A stretch of 64,000 bases of DNA. Origin: Desulfobotulus pelophilus. Its GTDB lineage: Bacteria; Desulfobacterota; Desulfobacteria; Desulfobacterales; ASO4-4. The notes below the pieces were generated by a model. The model was not told the DNA's origin. It ran no database searches and saw only the letters and a program-made list of their open reading frames with translations. Shown piece after piece: positions 44,017-52,624 of the stretch. The DNA lies in the NCBI RefSeq assembly GCF_026155325.1, contig NZ_JAPFPW010000001.1:248001-312000 (forward strand), written 5' to 3'. Numbering within the stretch: position 1 is the first letter of the stretch; each line of letters starts with the position of its first letter. The position numbers were made by a program, and so were the translations under genes.

Positions 44017-46533
44017 ATGATCAGTGAATACCGGGGTCATATGGCCGAAAGAGCTGCCGAGGGTGTTCCTCCGCTGGCTCTGAGTGCTGCTCAGGCCGAA
44101 TCATTGTGTGTACTGTTGGAATCTCCGCCGGAGGGAGAAGGTGAGTTCCTGCTTTCCCTTATGCGGGAAAGGGTATCTCCGGGTGTGGATCCTGCTGCCA
44201 GGGTAAAGGCGGACTTTCTGGCCGGTCTTGCTTTTGGATCAAAGGTTTCTCCCTTGTTGAGTCCTTCTGAGGCGGTGGAACTTTTGGGGACCATGCGCGG
44301 AGGTTACAATGTCAGGCATCTGATGGCGCTTCTTTCCCATGATATTCATGGAGAAGCGGCAGCAAAAGCTCTGGGGAAAACCCTGCTCGTGCTGGATGTT
44401 TTTGATGAGATTGCCGTAATGGCAGAAGATCTTCCCAATGCGCGGAGAGTGCTGGAGTCCTGGGCCTGGGCGGAATGGTTTACCGCCCGCCCGGTTGTGC
44501 CGGAGATTATGGACTGCATTGTTTTCAGGGTGGATGGGGAAATCAACACCGATGATTTTTCACCGGCGGGTGAGGCCTGGAGCCGCCCGGATATTCCCCT
44601 TCATGCGAAGAGCATGCTGACATCCAGAATGCATAACCCTCTTGAAATGATTGAAAAGCTAAAGGAAGCCGGGCTTCCTCTGGCCTTTGTGGGGGATGTG
44701 GTGGGAACGGGATCTTCCCGGAAGTCTGCGACCAACTCCCTCTTATGGCATATTGGTGAAGACATTCCCTTTGTGCCGAATAAAAGGCAGGGAGGGGTTG
44801 TGGTTGGCGGAAAGATTGCTCCGATCTTTTTTAATACACTGGAGGATTCAGGCGCCCTGCCCATTGAGTGTGACGTAAGCAGCCTTTCCATGGGACAGCG
44901 TATCCGCATCCGACCCCATGAGGGGCGTATAGAAGATGAGAATGGAAAGGTTTTGTGTGATTTCACACTCAAAACACCGGTTCTTCTGGACGGGGTCCGG
45001 GCCGGAGGCCGTATCCCTCTTATTGTGGGGCGCAGCCTGACGGCAAAGGCTGCTTCTGCCATTGGTCTGAAAGGGGCGGGCTCCGTGTTTGCCGAGTCAC
45101 CTCAGCCCGAGGATAGCGGCCGAGGTTACACCCAGGCTCAGAAAATCATTGGCAAAGCCTGTGGTCTGAAAGGCGTGCGTCCGGGAATGTACTGCGAACC
45201 CGTTATGACTACGGTTGGATCCCAGGATACCACAGGTCCCATGACGCGGGATGAGCTGACGGAACTGGCCTGTCTGACATTTGGTGCAGACCTTGTTATG
45301 CAGAGTTTCTGCCATACGGCCGCCTATCCACGGCCCGTGGATATACGGATGCATGAAACCCTGCCGGACTTCATCAGGGAGAGGGGTGGTGTGGCCTTGA
45401 ATCCCGGAGACGGTGTGATTCATTCGTGGCTGAACCGCATGATTCTTCCCGATACCCTCGGCACAGGGGGAGACTCCCATACCCGTTTTCCCGTGGGGCT
45501 GAGTTTTCCTGCTGGTTCCGGTCTTGTGGCCTTTGCGGCTGCCATGGGAGCCATGCCTCTGGACGTTCCGGAATCCGTACTGGTGCGCTTTCGGGGAGCT
45601 AGAAAACCGGGTATTACCTTGAGAGATCTGGTGAATGCCATCCCTCTGGCTGCCATTCGTGAGGGACTGCTCACCGTAGAAAAAAGCGGCAAGAAGAATA
45701 TTTTTTCCGGACGTATTCTGGAAATGGAAGGCCTTGATGACCTGGAGGTTGAAGAGGCTTTTGAGCTTACGGATGCCTCTGCAGAAAGATCTGCTGCTGC
45801 TGGTTGTATCCGTCTGCGGCCTGAAAAGGTTGCGGCCTATATGCGGTCTTCTGCCGTGCTGCTTCGCAGGCTTGCACGGGAAGGCTATGGCGATGCGAGG
45901 ACCCTTGAATGCCGTGCCGATGCCATGGATCAGTGGTGTGCCAGTCCCTGGTTACTTGAGGCGGATACGGATGCGGAATATGCGGCTGTTATAGAGATTG
46001 ATATGGACAGCATTTCAGAACCCATTCTGGCCTGTCCCAATGATCCCGATGATGTGAGGCTTCTGTCCGATGTGGCTGGTACTCATCTTCAGGAGGTGTT
46101 TATCGGATCCTGTATGACCCATATTGGTCATTTCCGGGCAGCCGCTGCATTGCTGGAAGGCAAGGCGGATCTGCCTGTCCGGCTCTGGGTCTGTCCGCCT
46201 ACCCGCATGGATGCGGATCAGCTCCGCAGGGAAGGTCTGTTCAGCGTTCTGGGCAGAGTGGGGGCTCGTATGGAAATGCCGGGCTGCTCTCTTTGCATGG
46301 GTAACCAGGCCCGGATAGCTCCGGGAGTTACGGCTCTGTCCACGTCGACCCGGAATTTTCCAAACCGCATGGGAGATGGCACTCAGGTTTTTCTGGCGTC
46401 CGCTGAACTGGCAGCCATTGCCGCAGCGTTGGGTGAACTGCCCGATCCTGTCCTTTATTTTCGGCTGATGCAGGAAAGGGTGACGGGAAAAGAAAAAGAT
46501 CTGTATCATTACCTTCGGTTTTCAGAAGAATGA
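44017..46533 (+). CDS. acnB: Aconitate hydratase B
   Basis: This 838-residue enzyme of the AcnB class interconverts citrate and isocitrate through a 4Fe-4S cluster. The N-terminal HEAT-like domain begins MISEYRGHMAERAAEG, as in other AcnB proteins, which fixes the start at 44017 (GAGAGG upstream). The swivel domain follows, with FSPAGEAWSRPDIPLHA and GTGSSRKSA. Cluster cysteines lie in SFCHTAAY, GSCMTHIG and GCSLCMGNQAR. AcnB can also act on 2-methylisocitrate. It runs divergently from sat and supports a partial or full TCA cycle. Confidence 0.96.
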   Translation: MISEYRGHMAERAAEGVPPLALSAAQAESLCVLLESPPEGEGEFLLSLMRERVSPGVDPAARVKADFLAGLAFGSKVSPLLSPSEAVELLGTMRGGYNVRHLMALLSHDIHGEAAAKALGKTLLVLDVFDEIAVMAEDLPNARRVLESWAWAEWFTARPVVPEIMDCIVFRVDGEINTDDFSPAGEAWSRPDIPLHAKSMLTSRMHNPLEMIEKLKEAGLPLAFVGDVVGTGSSRKSATNSLLWHIGEDIPFVPNKRQGGVVVGGKIAPIFFNTLEDSGALPIECDVSSLSMGQRIRIRPHEGRIEDENGKVLCDFTLKTPVLLDGVRAGGRIPLIVGRSLTAKAASAIGLKGAGSVFAESPQPEDSGRGYTQAQKIIGKACGLKGVRPGMYCEPVMTTVGSQDTTGPMTRDELTELACLTFGADLVMQSFCHTAAYPRPVDIRMHETLPDFIRERGGVALNPGDGVIHSWLNRMILPDTLGTGGDSHTRFPVGLSFPAGSGLVAFAAAMGAMPLDVPESVLVRFRGARKPGITLRDLVNAIPLAAIREGLLTVEKSGKKNIFSGRILEMEGLDDLEVEEAFELTDASAERSAAAGCIRLRPEKVAAYMRSSAVLLRRLAREGYGDARTLECRADAMDQWCASPWLLEADTDAEYAAVIEIDMDSISEPILACPNDPDDVRLLSDVAGTHLQEVFIGSCMTHIGHFRAAAALLEGKADLPVRLWVCPPTRMDADQLRREGLFSVLGRVGARMEMPGCSLCMGNQARIAPGVTALSTSTRNFPNRMGDGTQVFLASAELAAIAAALGELPDPVLYFRLMQERVTGKEKDLYHYLRFSEE

Positions 46534-46701
46534 TGTGGGGCATTTTATCCTGATAAAGCTGTTGCGACCGATGTTTATTTCGAGGCCTGGCGTATTTGGG
46601 GCTGATGGATGGCCATGAGACGCGTGATGTGTATACGGAAAAAAAACTGGTTGCTTTCAGGCTGTTTTATGAAGTAAAATAATAAATGGTCAAGACATGA
46701 T

Positions 46702-46738
46702 GGGCCAGCTGCTAGATTGAATGGCGCTGGCCCGTTTT
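46702..46738 (+). terminator. Probable terminator after acnB
   Basis: GGGCCAGC (46702-46709) and GCTGGCCC (46726-46733) form an 8-bp stem followed by GTTTTGGGTTTT. It lies about 170 nt past the stop; the rest of the 46534-46873 spacer shows no gene. Confidence 0.7.
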
Positions 46739-46873
46739 GGGTTTTGAGCTGATTATTGTTCATTGGTTTCCGCAAAGGTTGTTGGCTTGCAGAGATAACG
46801 TTTTGTTGTTGTGGGGTAAGAAAATTAGGTTTCTTGATCCCAATTCCTTAAACGTGAATGGAAGGATACGATA

Positions 46874-47335
46874 GTGAAGCGAATTTTTTCAGCCGTTCTG
46901 ATTGGTTTGTTTGTGGCAGCCCCTGCTTTTGCCGTTAACCGGGATAATGTGGGCTGTGGTCTGGGATCCATGATGATGCAGGAAAAAGGAGGGGTTGTTT
47001 GGGAAGTTATGGCGGCCACTACCAACGGCACTTCCGGTAACCAGACCTTTGGTATCTCTTCCGGTACCCTCGGTTGTGAAAAGCCGGCTAATCTGGCCAA
47101 GCGCGAGCAGTTGGACCGCTTTGTGGCGGACAACATGGATGCCCTTGCCGTGGATATTGCCATGGGTGAAGGAGAAACCTTGGGTGCGTTGGCTGAACTG
47201 GCTGAAATTGATGAAAATCTGAGGGGAGATTTCTACGCTGCCCTGCAGATGAATTTTGATCAGATTTATCCGGATGGCAGCGTGGCCGGTACCCAGGTTG
47301 TGGACCAGATTACGGGTTTTCTTGCACAGATCTGA
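46874..47335 (+). CDS. DUF3015 family periplasmic protein
   Basis: This 153-residue protein has a clear signal peptide (MKRIFSAVLIGLFVAAPAFA) and the DUF3015 signature NVGCGLGSMMMQ, then ATTNGTSGNQTFGISSGTLGC. Two conserved cysteines may form a disulfide. The function is unknown. A GTG start at 46874 has GAAGGA 7 nt upstream. A strong terminator follows, so it is mainly its own unit. Confidence 0.88.
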   Translation: MKRIFSAVLIGLFVAAPAFAVNRDNVGCGLGSMMMQEKGGVVWEVMAATTNGTSGNQTFGISSGTLGCEKPANLAKREQLDRFVADNMDALAVDIAMGEGETLGALAELAEIDENLRGDFYAALQMNFDQIYPDGSVAGTQVVDQITGFLAQI

Positions 47336-47361
47336 TTTTTCGCTGATGAGTGCATGAAGTG

Positions 47362-47407
47362 AAAAGTCCGGTTCTCCTTCTTCGGAGGGGCCGGACTTTT
47401 CTGTATT
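47362..47407 (+). terminator. Terminator after the DUF3015 gene
   Basis: AAAAGTCCGG (47362-47371) pairs with CCGGACTTTT (47391-47400). There is inner pairing, and a T-rich tail follows. It lies only 30 nt before the DUF4105 start, so that gene may depend on read-through. Confidence 0.85.
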
Positions 47408-47436
47408 TTTTCCGGGGGGGCAAGTTGTTGCAGATC

Positions 47437-49290
47437 ATGGAGAAAACCCGTCTGTGGGTGTGGGTGGTTCTGTCTTTTATGGTGGGGCCTCCGGTTGTTT
47501 TTGCCGGGAGCAGGGTGGAAAACCTGGTTCAGAAAGCAGAAGAGCTGAAGCTGGCCGAGCATCGCTACTGGGAGGTTCTGTATCATTATCACAGGCCATT
47601 GGGGCTGGGAGTGAAAAGCCGCATAGATGATCCTGCCTTCTTTATTTCTCCGGAAGGCAGACGCAATCCGCAGGAGGAAATGAGAGCGGCCATCCGGTTT
47701 CTTTTCTCCGGCAAAGCGGAGAGTCTGTGTCCCTATATCGCCCGGTATCACTGGCTGTACCAGCAGCTTCTGCCGGATTCCGCAGAGTTTCCTGAGCCAG
47801 TCTGTCCTGATATTGAAGGTATCAGCCCTACCTCAGCCCGTCTGGTGTTTCCCACCTACTTCATGAACAGTCCGGCATCCATGTTCGGGCATACCCTGAT
47901 GACCCTGCGTCTGGATAATACCTCACGGGTTTTGGATAAAGCCGTTAACTATTCGGCGTTCACTGATGAAACCAATGGACTTCTTTTTGCGTTCAGGGGA
48001 ATTTTCGGCCTCTACCCGGGCTATTTCAATGTCCTTCCGTATTATAAAAAAATTCAGGAATATGGCGAGATCAATCAGCGGGACATATGGGAATATCGTC
48101 TGGATCTCGAACCCCATGAGTTGGATGCCATGGTCAGGCACATCCGCGAAATGGAGGGAATTTATTCCAACTACTATTTTTTTGATGAAAACTGTTCTTT
48201 CACACTGCTCTATCTTGTGGAAGCTTCCCGTTCAGGACTGAGGCTGACCGAGAGCTTTCCTCTGTGGGTAATTCCTGTGGATACGGTTCGTACCCTGGAA
48301 AAGGCCGAACTGATTGCGGAGGCAGAATACCGGCCCAGCCGCGCAACCATCATACGGCACAGGCTGGCCCACCTGGATCGCAAGGATCAGGATCTGGCCT
48401 ATGATATTCTGGAAGGCAAAGAGGCCCCAGAAACTGTTCTGGAACTGGATGCCCAGAGAGCGATTCACATACTGGATACGGTCATTGACTGCATCCGTTA
48501 TCGTTTTGTCAAAAGAAAAATGGATCAGGATGCCTATCAGAAAATTCTGATCCGTACCCTGCGGGTACGAAGTCTGCTGGGTGTTACCGGTGAGGTTCTG
48601 CCCCCTATACAGGAGCCAGTCCGGCCTGACAATCTCCATAACTCGTCCCGGGTGAGCGCAGGAGTTCAGGTCCATGATGGCAAAAGTTCCTTGCAGCTTA
48701 CCTATCGGCCGGCTTTTACGGATCTCACGGATCCCGATTATCCCGAAAGTGATGGAATCCGTATTGTTTTTGGTGAGACAAGCCTTCGGCTGGGACCGGA
48801 GGGGGAAGGTGTGCAGCTGGAAAGGCTTGAAATTATAGACATTATGTCCCTATCTCCCAGAAATCGTTTTTTTTCGTCCCTGTCATGGGCTGCGGGCCTT
48901 GGGCTGGAAGGGGTGCCCGGTGAAAAGCGGGGGAGACTTCTGCGGGTAGCCGGGGGAGCCGGTTTTTCGTGGGGCGGAGGGAGTAATGGCCTTTGGTATC
49001 TCATGGGGATGCCCCGTTTTTTTGCAGGGACAGGGCTGGAAGAAGGCTATGCTTTAGGGGGCGTGGTGCGGGCCGGGTGGGTTTTCAGGCTTTTTGAACA
49101 TAGCAAATGGCAGGCTTTTGGTGAATACGGTGGGTTTGGTGCAGGGCATCAGGGCTATGCTGCCGCGGCAGGAGTGGAGGGCAGTGTCCGTCTGGGCCGA
49201 AACTGGCATCTGGGTGCTGAAATTTCCCATGAACAGCGCTGGGACCAGTCTACCCTCAAGAGTCTTATGATGCTCCACTGGTTTTACTGA
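47437..49290 (+). CDS. DUF4105 domain protein with C-terminal barrel-like region
   Basis: This protein of about 617 residues has a signal peptide (VWVVLSFMVGPPVVFAG), an alpha-helical segment and a DUF4105 (Lnb N-terminal-like periplasmic) domain. Landmarks are PTYFMNSPASMFGHTLMTL, VNYSAFTDE and YYFFDENCSFTLLYL, with His and Cys residues that suggest a cysteine hydrolase-like site. The last 200 residues alternate polar and aromatic residues and end in WFY, typical of an outer-membrane barrel strand. The start is uncertain: ATG 47437, or TTG 47428 or 47425 with GGGGGGG upstream. It likely acts at the cell envelope, with unknown substrate. Confidence 0.82.
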   Translation: MEKTRLWVWVVLSFMVGPPVVFAGSRVENLVQKAEELKLAEHRYWEVLYHYHRPLGLGVKSRIDDPAFFISPEGRRNPQEEMRAAIRFLFSGKAESLCPYIARYHWLYQQLLPDSAEFPEPVCPDIEGISPTSARLVFPTYFMNSPASMFGHTLMTLRLDNTSRVLDKAVNYSAFTDETNGLLFAFRGIFGLYPGYFNVLPYYKKIQEYGEINQRDIWEYRLDLEPHELDAMVRHIREMEGIYSNYYFFDENCSFTLLYLVEASRSGLRLTESFPLWVIPVDTVRTLEKAELIAEAEYRPSRATIIRHRLAHLDRKDQDLAYDILEGKEAPETVLELDAQRAIHILDTVIDCIRYRFVKRKMDQDAYQKILIRTLRVRSLLGVTGEVLPPIQEPVRPDNLHNSSRVSAGVQVHDGKSSLQLTYRPAFTDLTDPDYPESDGIRIVFGETSLRLGPEGEGVQLERLEIIDIMSLSPRNRFFSSLSWAAGLGLEGVPGEKRGRLLRVAGGAGFSWGGGSNGLWYLMGMPRFFAGTGLEEGYALGGVVRAGWVFRLFEHSKWQAFGEYGGFGAGHQGYAAAAGVEGSVRLGRNWHLGAEISHEQRWDQSTLKSLMMLHWFY

Positions 49291-49400
49291 GCCGGAAGCC
49301 CTGTGTGTTTTCCCCCGGTAGTGCGGAAAAAGATGCGGTATGAATCAGTCTTTTCGTTGGATGGCTGTCTGGCCTTTTTAATTTGATGGGAGGGGACCGT

Positions 49401-49802
49401 ATGTTTCGCTTGTTTGCAGGGGTGTTTTGTTTATGTGGTTTTCTGTTGGGTAGTACTGTGAGTGCGCAGGGTTCAGAGTGGATACCCTTTGATAAGGCCA
49501 TGGAGAAAGCGGCTGTTGAAGAAAAGAACATTTTTCTTTATCTCTACAGTCCTTCCTGTCCGTGGTGCCACAAAATGGACGAGGTGACCTTGCAGAGCCC
49601 CGAGGTAAGAGTGATTCTCCGCGAGAACTTTATCCGTACTAAAGTCAACATTTCAGAGAGAAAGTCTCTTATCCGGCAGTTTCAGATTCAGACCATTCCT
49701 GCCAGTATCTTCCTTTCTCCTCAGGAAGATGTTCTTGTGAATTATCAGGGATACCTTACACCGGAGCGTTTTCTGGAGATTGTGCCTGCGTCACAGCCCT
49801 GA
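49401..49802 (+). CDS. Periplasmic thioredoxin-fold protein
   Basis: This 133-residue protein has a signal peptide and a thioredoxin-like domain with the active-site motif SPSCPWCHKM (Cys53, Cys56) and the cis-Pro region QTIPASIFL. The CPWC motif resembles redox proteins of the DsbD-gamma/SoxW type that reduce or protect envelope thiols. The ATG at 49401 follows GGGAGGGG. It lies 110 nt after the DUF4105 gene on the same strand; a functional link is possible, since that protein carries exposed cysteines. Confidence 0.88.
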   Translation: MFRLFAGVFCLCGFLLGSTVSAQGSEWIPFDKAMEKAAVEEKNIFLYLYSPSCPWCHKMDEVTLQSPEVRVILRENFIRTKVNISERKSLIRQFQIQTIPASIFLSPQEDVLVNYQGYLTPERFLEIVPASQP

Positions 49803-49849
49803 CCCCGGCTATGACAGATATCCGGGGTCGGCAGGCTAAACCATGACCT

Positions 49850-50371
49850 TCAGGCAAATATTGCCGGATTACGGTAGGCTGTAGCCTTTTCGCAGTAGTG
49901 TTTTGCAGATTCCCGGATTATTTCAAGGATATCTTCTCCAAAGGTTTTTACAATCTTTGCGGGCATGCCGGCCACCAGACTGAAGGGGGGTACGAGGGTG
50001 TTTTCCAGCACCACGGCTCCGGCGGCGACAATACTGCCCCTTCCGATTACGGCACCGTTCATGACAATAGCTCCCATGCCGATAAGGCAGTGGTCTTCTA
50101 CGGTGCAGCCGTGAAGAATGGCCTTGTGGCCTGCGGTGATTCCGTCACCAAGGGTGAGAGGAAAGCCCGGGTCTGCATGAAGAACGCAAAGATCCTGAAT
50201 ATTGGTGTTTTGGCCGATGCGGATGGGAGCCGTATCCCCCCTTGCCACGGCACCGAACCACAACGAGCTGTGGTGGCCCATGTGCACATCTCCGATGACA
50301 GTGGCGGAAGGTGCGGTAAAGACCGAATCTGCCAGCTGTGGACTGGATTGATCAAAACGATGCCTGCCCAT
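49850..50371 (-). CDS. Gamma-type carbonic anhydrase family protein (YrdA-like)
   Basis: This 173-residue left-handed beta-helix protein is built of hexapeptide repeats. The three metal-ligand histidines of the family are in place: His65 (LHAD), His82 and His87 (AGHKAILHG). The motif RGDTAPIRIGQNTNIQD is typical. Many relatives bind metal but lack measured carbonic anhydrase activity, so catalysis is not certain. AAGGAGG precedes the ATG. It runs divergently from the GAF-kinase-Usp operon. Confidence 0.92.
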   Translation of the reverse strand: MGRHRFDQSSPQLADSVFTAPSATVIGDVHMGHHSSLWFGAVARGDTAPIRIGQNTNIQDLCVLHADPGFPLTLGDGITAGHKAILHGCTVEDHCLIGMGAIVMNGAVIGRGSIVAAGAVVLENTLVPPFSLVAGMPAKIVKTFGEDILEIIRESAKHYCEKATAYRNPAIFA

Positions 50372-50499
50372 TTTTCCTCCTTGGTGAGAGACGTTCCAGC
50401 CTGTGACAAGGGGTGACCCATCGTCAGGCCGGCTGATGGTGTTTCTTTCTGGATAGTGTAAGGATGGACGTTTGTGCCCGTAGTTTCAGTATTTAAGGT

Positions 50500-50529
50500 T
50501 TGACGAAAAAACGAATCATGGTTTATAGT
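50500..50529 (+). promoter_or_regulatory. Promoter of the GAF-kinase-Usp operon
   Basis: TTGACG (50500-50505) and TATAGT (50524-50529) are 18 nt apart. The predicted transcript start lies about 95 nt before the GAF start codon. Confidence 0.6.
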
Positions 50530-50630
50530 TTAAAACAATAATTATATTCTTACCACCCTTTCCTTCATCTGCTTTTTCCATTAGCAGCTTCGGTGATCTT
50601 TCCCCAACTTCAGCAAAGTGAGGCCATTCC

Positions 50631-51206
50631 ATGGAGCAGAAACCTACGTCCCGGATTCACCTTCGGGAGTTCAAGGCCATCAGTCATGCCATTTCCACCT
50701 ACGAGGATCTGACCGTACTGAATCAGCATCTTGTGGAGGGAATATGCAGCTCCTTCCATATCAAAGCCTGCAGTATCTTTCTGTACGACGATAGGGAAAA
50801 CCAGCTTTTTCGCGTGACAAGCTGTGGGCTGAGTGAGGAATATCTCCGCAAAGGTCCTATTATTGTTGATGATAACAAAAATCGTGAAGCACTGTCCGGA
50901 GAGGTTGTTTTTTATCAGGATTTACGAAACGATGGCCGGGTATTGTTTCCTGAGGCAGCCATGGCGGAAGGCATTTTGTCTATGCTTTCTGTACCCATTA
51001 AGTACCACGATCATGTGCTGGGGCTACTGAAAATGTACCATAGCGATCACTGGATTCTCCATGAGGATGATCTGGATGTTTTCTGTGTGCTGGCTGCCCA
51101 TCTGGGGCTTCGAATTGAGCATACGGGGCTTAGAAATTTTTTTGAAATGGTGAAAACCGCTGCGGCCAGTCTTCCTCTGCGTATGATGCAGGGCCTTGGC
51201 GTATGA
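50631..51206 (+). CDS. GAF-domain protein
   Basis: This 191-residue soluble protein is mainly one GAF domain (about 20-170): HIKACSIFLYDDRENQLFRV, then SMLSVPIKYHDHVLGLLKMYH and FCVLAAHLGLRIEH. GAF domains bind small ligands or chromophores and mediate dimerisation. No output domain is fused. The next gene overlaps by 4 nt and encodes a kinase-like protein, so the GAF protein is probably its sensory or scaffold partner. GAGG lies 8 nt before the ATG. Confidence 0.88.
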   Translation: MEQKPTSRIHLREFKAISHAISTYEDLTVLNQHLVEGICSSFHIKACSIFLYDDRENQLFRVTSCGLSEEYLRKGPIIVDDNKNREALSGEVVFYQDLRNDGRVLFPEAAMAEGILSMLSVPIKYHDHVLGLLKMYHSDHWILHEDDLDVFCVLAAHLGLRIEHTGLRNFFEMVKTAAASLPLRMMQGLGV

Positions 51207-52111
51207 AAGCTGGCCGGATTGTTACGGATACCACAGGTTTCTTTGAAATTACATCCGGTGATATTATTGAAATAGGCGGCCGCAGGTTTCGGGTTACGGG
51301 CAATGAAATGGAACGTCGTTTTGGCGTGGAAGATCCGAAATACTGGGTGAAACGGGTGGTCGAGGACGCCACCGGAGCCCGCAAAATCGTTAAGCTTTCT
51401 TTTCTTGAGACCTTTCAAACCACCATTTCCGGTGTCCCTATCCGTTGCTTCAGGGATCCGGATAAGGAAGGCGACATTCTGGATCTGGTGCGCGGCAGAC
51501 CTGATTTTATGCAGGGAGAAGTGTTCCGGGACAGCAGAGGGAATAACATCCGTGTGCTGGATGTGGTACGGGGTGCCAATTTTTACGTGGCGATGGGTGA
51601 TTATTATTCCATGCCCCACAGGGCGTATTATGAGAAAATTCTTCCGGGAATGCTGGCAAAGCTTCTGGAAGCCTGCCGTTCCATCCGCTTTCTTCATATG
51701 AATGGATTTCGCCACGGGGATATACGGAATGACCATCTCATGATTGAAAAAAAGACGGGCAACTATGTCTGGATTGATTTTGATTATGACTATGACGCAC
51801 CGGAAAATCCCTTTAGTCTGGATCTCTTCGGGCTGGGTAATCTTCTGCTTTATGCCGTGGGTAAGGGTTTTCATGATCTTTATCTTATTCGTCATGAACC
51901 GGATATTTACGGTGATTTTTTTGATCAGATCACAGAAGAAGATATGTCTCTTCTGGATGCCAGCCGTTTTGTCAATCTTCGTAAGCTCTATCCCTACCTG
52001 CCGCGCATGCTGAACGATATTCTCCTGCATTTTTCGAGGGGGACTACCATTTACTATGAGTTTATAGATGAAATTATCGAGGATCTTGAAGGATTTCTTC
52101 GTTCCCTGTAG
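51203..52111 (+). CDS. Atypical protein kinase-like protein
   Basis: This 302-residue protein has a beta-rich N-terminal lobe with Lys64 (RKIVKLSF) and a candidate helix-C Glu89. The catalytic loop is RHGDIRNDHLMI (His171-Gly-Asp173), with His178 where most kinases have the metal-binding Asn, and the magnesium motif is IDFDYD (Asp192) in place of DFG. The layout is that of a small Hanks/APH-like kinase; the Asn-to-His change is unusual and may mark a distinct subfamily. It is encoded between a GAF protein (ATGA overlap) and a universal stress protein (10-nt gap), which are likely regulator and partner or substrate. Activity is inferred only. Confidence 0.75.
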   Translation: MKAGRIVTDTTGFFEITSGDIIEIGGRRFRVTGNEMERRFGVEDPKYWVKRVVEDATGARKIVKLSFLETFQTTISGVPIRCFRDPDKEGDILDLVRGRPDFMQGEVFRDSRGNNIRVLDVVRGANFYVAMGDYYSMPHRAYYEKILPGMLAKLLEACRSIRFLHMNGFRHGDIRNDHLMIEKKTGNYVWIDFDYDYDAPENPFSLDLFGLGNLLLYAVGKGFHDLYLIRHEPDIYGDFFDQITEEDMSLLDASRFVNLRKLYPYLPRMLNDILLHFSRGTTIYYEFIDEIIEDLEGFLRSL

Positions 52112-52121
52112 GAGGTGAAGC

Positions 52122-52568
52122 GTGATCAACTCCATTTTGATTCCTGTAGCGGATTCGGCCAGCTCCAGAGCCGTTGTGACTTATATCGCAGGACTGGCTC
52201 TCTCACCGGACAGCACTAAAATTACCCTTCTGTACGTAAGCAGGACGCCATCGGGAAGTGAAGAGTTGATGGGCTACCGTTTTGTTGCCGCCCTTCCCGA
52301 AAGGGGTGATAAGGCTTTACAGTGGGCAAGAGATACCCTGGTGGCAGGGGGGATGGATCCGGATAATCTGTATGCCGATATCATATCCGGCCCTTTTGCT
52401 ACGGTGGGCGATGGTATTATTGCCTATTTTACCAAGGAACCCCATTCCTTGGTGGTTATTGGCAGGAAGAAGATGAGCAAGGCCGAGGAATTCGTTCTGG
52501 GAGATGTCAGCGTGAAACTGGTACGGGCCTTGGAAAATACGGCTGTCATGGTTGTGAAAACAATTTGA
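52122..52568 (+). CDS. Universal stress protein, UspA family
   Basis: This 148-residue protein has the Usp fold: ILIPVADSASSRAVVTYIAGLA at the N terminus, ITLLYVSR, and a C-terminal VVIGRKKMSKAEEFVLGDVSVKLVR. The last of these resembles the ATP-binding G-x2-G-x9-G(S/T) stretch in altered form. Usp proteins bind nucleotides or serve as stress-linked signalling partners. The GTG start follows TAGGAGG with 7-nt spacing. It is the last gene of the GAF-kinase-Usp operon. Confidence 0.9.
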   Translation: MINSILIPVADSASSRAVVTYIAGLALSPDSTKITLLYVSRTPSGSEELMGYRFVAALPERGDKALQWARDTLVAGGMDPDNLYADIISGPFATVGDGIIAYFTKEPHSLVVIGRKKMSKAEEFVLGDVSVKLVRALENTAVMVVKTI

Positions 52569-52598
52569 TTTTTTAAGTAAAACGATGAGGCAGCTATC

Positions 52599-52620
52599 AG
52601 GGCAGGGATTCCCCTGCCCT
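52599..52620. terminator. Hairpin between convergent usp and ahbD
   Basis: AGGGCAGGG (52599-52607) and CCCTGCCCT (52612-52620) form a perfect 9-bp stem around ATTC. It lies 5 nt from the ahbD stop. No T-tract follows on either strand. Confidence 0.5.
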
Positions 52621-52624
52621 GTGC

